Assembly (NCBI GenBank): GCA_030698575.1
Contig: JAUYMQ010000428.1
Location: forward strand, 1 to 15,767
Direction: 5' to 3'
DNA length: 15,767 nucleotides
DNA from: Deltaproteobacteria bacterium
GTDB taxonomy: Bacteria > JAUYMQ01
Shown: piece by piece, positions 14,098-15,767 of the stretch
Layout of the letters: each line of letters starts with the position of its first letter
Numbering within the stretch: position 1 is the stretch's first letter
Position numbers and translations under genes: made by a program
Notes under the pieces: model-generated
The model's database searches: none
Told to the model about the DNA's origin: nothing
The model's input: only the letters and a program-made list of their open reading frames with translations

Positions 14098-15767
14098 ATG
14101 TCGAGATTGAAGAGCGCTGGCGCGAAACTCGGGGTCATGGCGCCCCTCTGGACCGAAACATCATGGCTGCCGATGTGGCTGGCCTGCGCCCTGGCGCTGG
14201 CTTCGATGATCGCGGCGTCGGCCGCCGGCGCGGGCGAGGTGCCGATCGGCGGACAGAACGTCGTGACCTCCGCCGATGATGGCGCGCGCGCCGTCATCGC
14301 AGCCGACGCGGACAGCGACGGCGACCTCGATCTCCTGTCCGCATCGAATGTCGACGACCAGATCGCCTGGTACCAGAACGATGGCGGTTCGCCCCCCTCC
14401 TTCCTCACTGTCGCCACCACCACCATCAGCACGAACGCGGACGGCGCCCGGTCGGTCTTCATGGCTGATCTCGACGGCGACGGCGACCTCGACGCACTCT
14501 CGGCCTCGGAGAACGACAACCGGATCGCCTGGTACGAAATCGATCCCGCCGACACGGGCACCAAGGGGGCTTTCGGAGCCCAGAACGACATCTCTACGGC
14601 GGCTTCCGGCGCGACCTCCGTGCATGCGGCCGATCTTGACGGCGACGGCGATCTCGACGCGCTTTCCGCCTCGGCGAGCGACAACAAGATCGCCTGGTAC
14701 GCGAACACCGACGGCGCAGGGACCTTCGGCACGCAGCAGGTGATTTCGACTTCGGCCTCAGGCGCGACCTCGGTCGTGGCGGCGGACGTCGACAAGGACG
14801 GCGACCTCGACGTGCTCTCGGCCTCGGCGGGCGACAACAAGATCGCCTGGTACGAGAACCGGCTCACCGACGGCGTGAATAACGACTTCAACCCGACCCA
14901 GAACGTGATATCGACGGCTGCCAGCGGCGCCCAGTCGGTCTTCGCGGCCGACGTTGACGGCGACGGCGATCTCGACGCGCTCTCGGCCTCGTCGGGTGAC
15001 AACGAGGTGGCGTGGTACGAGAACCGGCTCACCGACGGCGTGAACAACGATTTCAATCCGACCCAGATGCTGATCACGAGCGGCGCCAGCGGCGCGCGAT
15101 CGGTGTTTGCGCTCGACTTTGATCAGGACGGCGACGTGGACGTGCTCTCGGCGTCCGGCGGCGATGACGACATCGATTGGTACGAGAACCTGAACGGCGC
15201 GGGGACGAGCTGGACGACGCGCACGGTATTCGGCACGGCCAGCAACGCCGCGGGCGTCCTCGCGGCGGATCTGGACGGCGACGGCGACCCCGATGTGGCC
15301 TCGGTTTCCGAGAACGACGACACCCTGGCCTGGTACGAGAACGAGACCATCCACCGGAGCGCGGTCTTCCCCGATCGGGTCGTCATCACCACGCTCGCCA
15401 ACAGCGCCCGGTCGGTCTTCGGCGCTGATATCGACATGGACGGAGATCTGGATGCGGTTTCCGCCTCGTCGATCGACGACGAAGTGGCGTGGTACGAAAA
15501 CACCGACGGGGCCGGCACCTACGGCGGGCAGAACATCATCGACGGTAGCGCCGACGGCGCCATGGACGTGGCGGTGGCGGACGTTGACGGCGACGGCGAC
15601 CCCGACATCCTGGCCGTGGAAACCAACGACGACGAAGTGACGTGGTACGAGAACACGGACGGCGCGGGCACCTTCGGCACGGTTAACATAATCACGGCCG
15701 CGGCCGATGGCCCGCAGGCCGTTTATGCGGCCGACATCGATGCCGACGGCGATCTGGACGCCATGTC
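14098..15767 (+). CDS. Secreted FG-GAP/VCBS-type repeat protein, 3' end outside the window
   Basis: The frame is open for 556 codons and runs past the window end. The ATG at 14098 has a strong AGGGAGGAGAGGG upstream. A signal peptide is likely: hydrophobic residues 26-43 (MWLACALALASMIAASAA), cleavage near 43-45, after an unusually long 25-residue N-region. From residue 62 there are nine complete repeats and part of a tenth, 51-55 residues each. Their first aspartates lie at residues 70, 124, 179, 230, 285, 340, 391, 444, 495 and 546. Each has a calcium-loop-like DxDxDGDxD, then LSAS, a DD or DN pair and a WYEN-type ending. This resembles FG-GAP/VCBS beta-propeller repeats. It is probably extracellular or cell-surface; the ligand and any C-terminal anchor are unknown. 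Codon use matches neighbouring genes. Confidence 0.9.
   Translation, partial: MSRLKSAGAKLGVMAPLWTETSWLPMWLACALALASMIAASAAGAGEVPIGGQNVVTSADDGARAVIAADADSDGDLDLLSASNVDDQIAWYQNDGGSPPSFLTVATTTISTNADGARSVFMADLDGDGDLDALSASENDNRIAWYEIDPADTGTKGAFGAQNDISTAASGATSVHAADLDGDGDLDALSASASDNKIAWYANTDGAGTFGTQQVISTSASGATSVVAADVDKDGDLDVLSASAGDNKIAWYENRLTDGVNNDFNPTQNVISTAASGAQSVFAADVDGDGDLDALSASSGDNEVAWYENRLTDGVNNDFNPTQMLITSGASGARSVFALDFDQDGDVDVLSASGGDDDIDWYENLNGAGTSWTTRTVFGTASNAAGVLAADLDGDGDPDVASVSENDDTLAWYENETIHRSAVFPDRVVITTLANSARSVFGADIDMDGDLDAVSASSIDDEVAWYENTDGAGTYGGQNIIDGSADGAMDVAVADVDGDGDPDILAVETNDDEVTWYENTDGAGTFGTVNIITAAADGPQAVYAADIDADGDLDAM
14848..15071 (+). repeat. Near-identical 165-base DNA repeat inside the repeat-protein gene
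   Basis: Bases 14848-14901 and 15013-15066 encode the same 18 residues (WYENRLTDGVNNDFNPTQ). They differ at three bases, all synonymous third positions (AAT/AAC, GAC/GAT, AAC/AAT). The offset is 165 bases, exactly one 55-codon repeat unit, which points to a fairly recent unit duplication or gene conversion within the array. Confidence 0.85.

Noticed and set aside
13614-15077. Long minus-strand open frame (487 codons) opposite the repeat protein
   Set aside because: It is the antisense shadow of GC-rich repeats: its Ser/Arg/Pro-rich repeats mirror the plus-strand units, and the plus strand has a signal peptide, SD and conserved calcium loops. It also crosses the non-coding region and runs into the 5' end of the minus-strand gene.

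Overview
The window is GC-rich throughout (about two thirds G+C by eye) and almost fully coding. It reads as an origin-proximal segment of a bacterial chromosome, probably from a deltaproteobacterial-grade organism (Desulfobacterota or Myxococcota relatives, or an uncultured neighbour). The grounds are the order parA-parB-bactofilin-atpF'-atpF-atpH-atpA-atpG-atpD-atpC with paired b' and b subunits, which I recall from Geobacter-like genomes, a convergent gene resembling the MXAN_5187 C-terminal domain family, and perfect or near-perfect chromosomal parS sites. The taxonomic placement is inference.

Positions 1-3477 hold the classic rpmH-rnpA-yidD-yidC-jag cluster: ribosomal protein L34 (5' end cut off), the RNase P protein, the membrane-insertion factors YidD and YidC, and the KH/R3H RNA-binding protein Jag/KhpB. 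Positions 3478-4654 hold a non-coding gap with a good promoter and a parS palindrome, then rsmG (16S rRNA m7G methyltransferase), whose stop codon lies inside a second parS. The genes mnmE and mnmG, often found between jag and rsmG, are absent here. Positions 4655-6944 encode ParA, ParB and a bactofilin, which together would segregate the origin and could anchor the segregation machinery on a bactofilin scaffold.

Positions 6945-13052 are one ATP synthase operon led by a TTGACG-N17-TAAAAA promoter. It encodes the two stator subunits (b', b), delta and the F1 subunits alpha, gamma, beta and epsilon. Subunits a and c are missing and must be elsewhere. The operon ends tail to tail with a minus-strand gene (13049-13627), the two stop codons sharing the tetranucleotide CTAG with no visible terminator. 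That gene is divergent from a large secreted FG-GAP/VCBS-type repeat protein that starts at 14098 and runs off the window. The 470-base region between them has no credible gene but contains a perfect 12-bp hairpin, other inverted repeats and a direct repeat.

Most of the window is housekeeping. I found no clear new defence, mobile or biosynthetic system. The most interesting points are the placement of the two parS sites relative to the rsmG promoter and stop codon, the parAB-bactofilin-ATP synthase linkage, a hairpin that may couple yidD and yidC translation, and the unexplained structured region with its repeat-protein gene at the right end.
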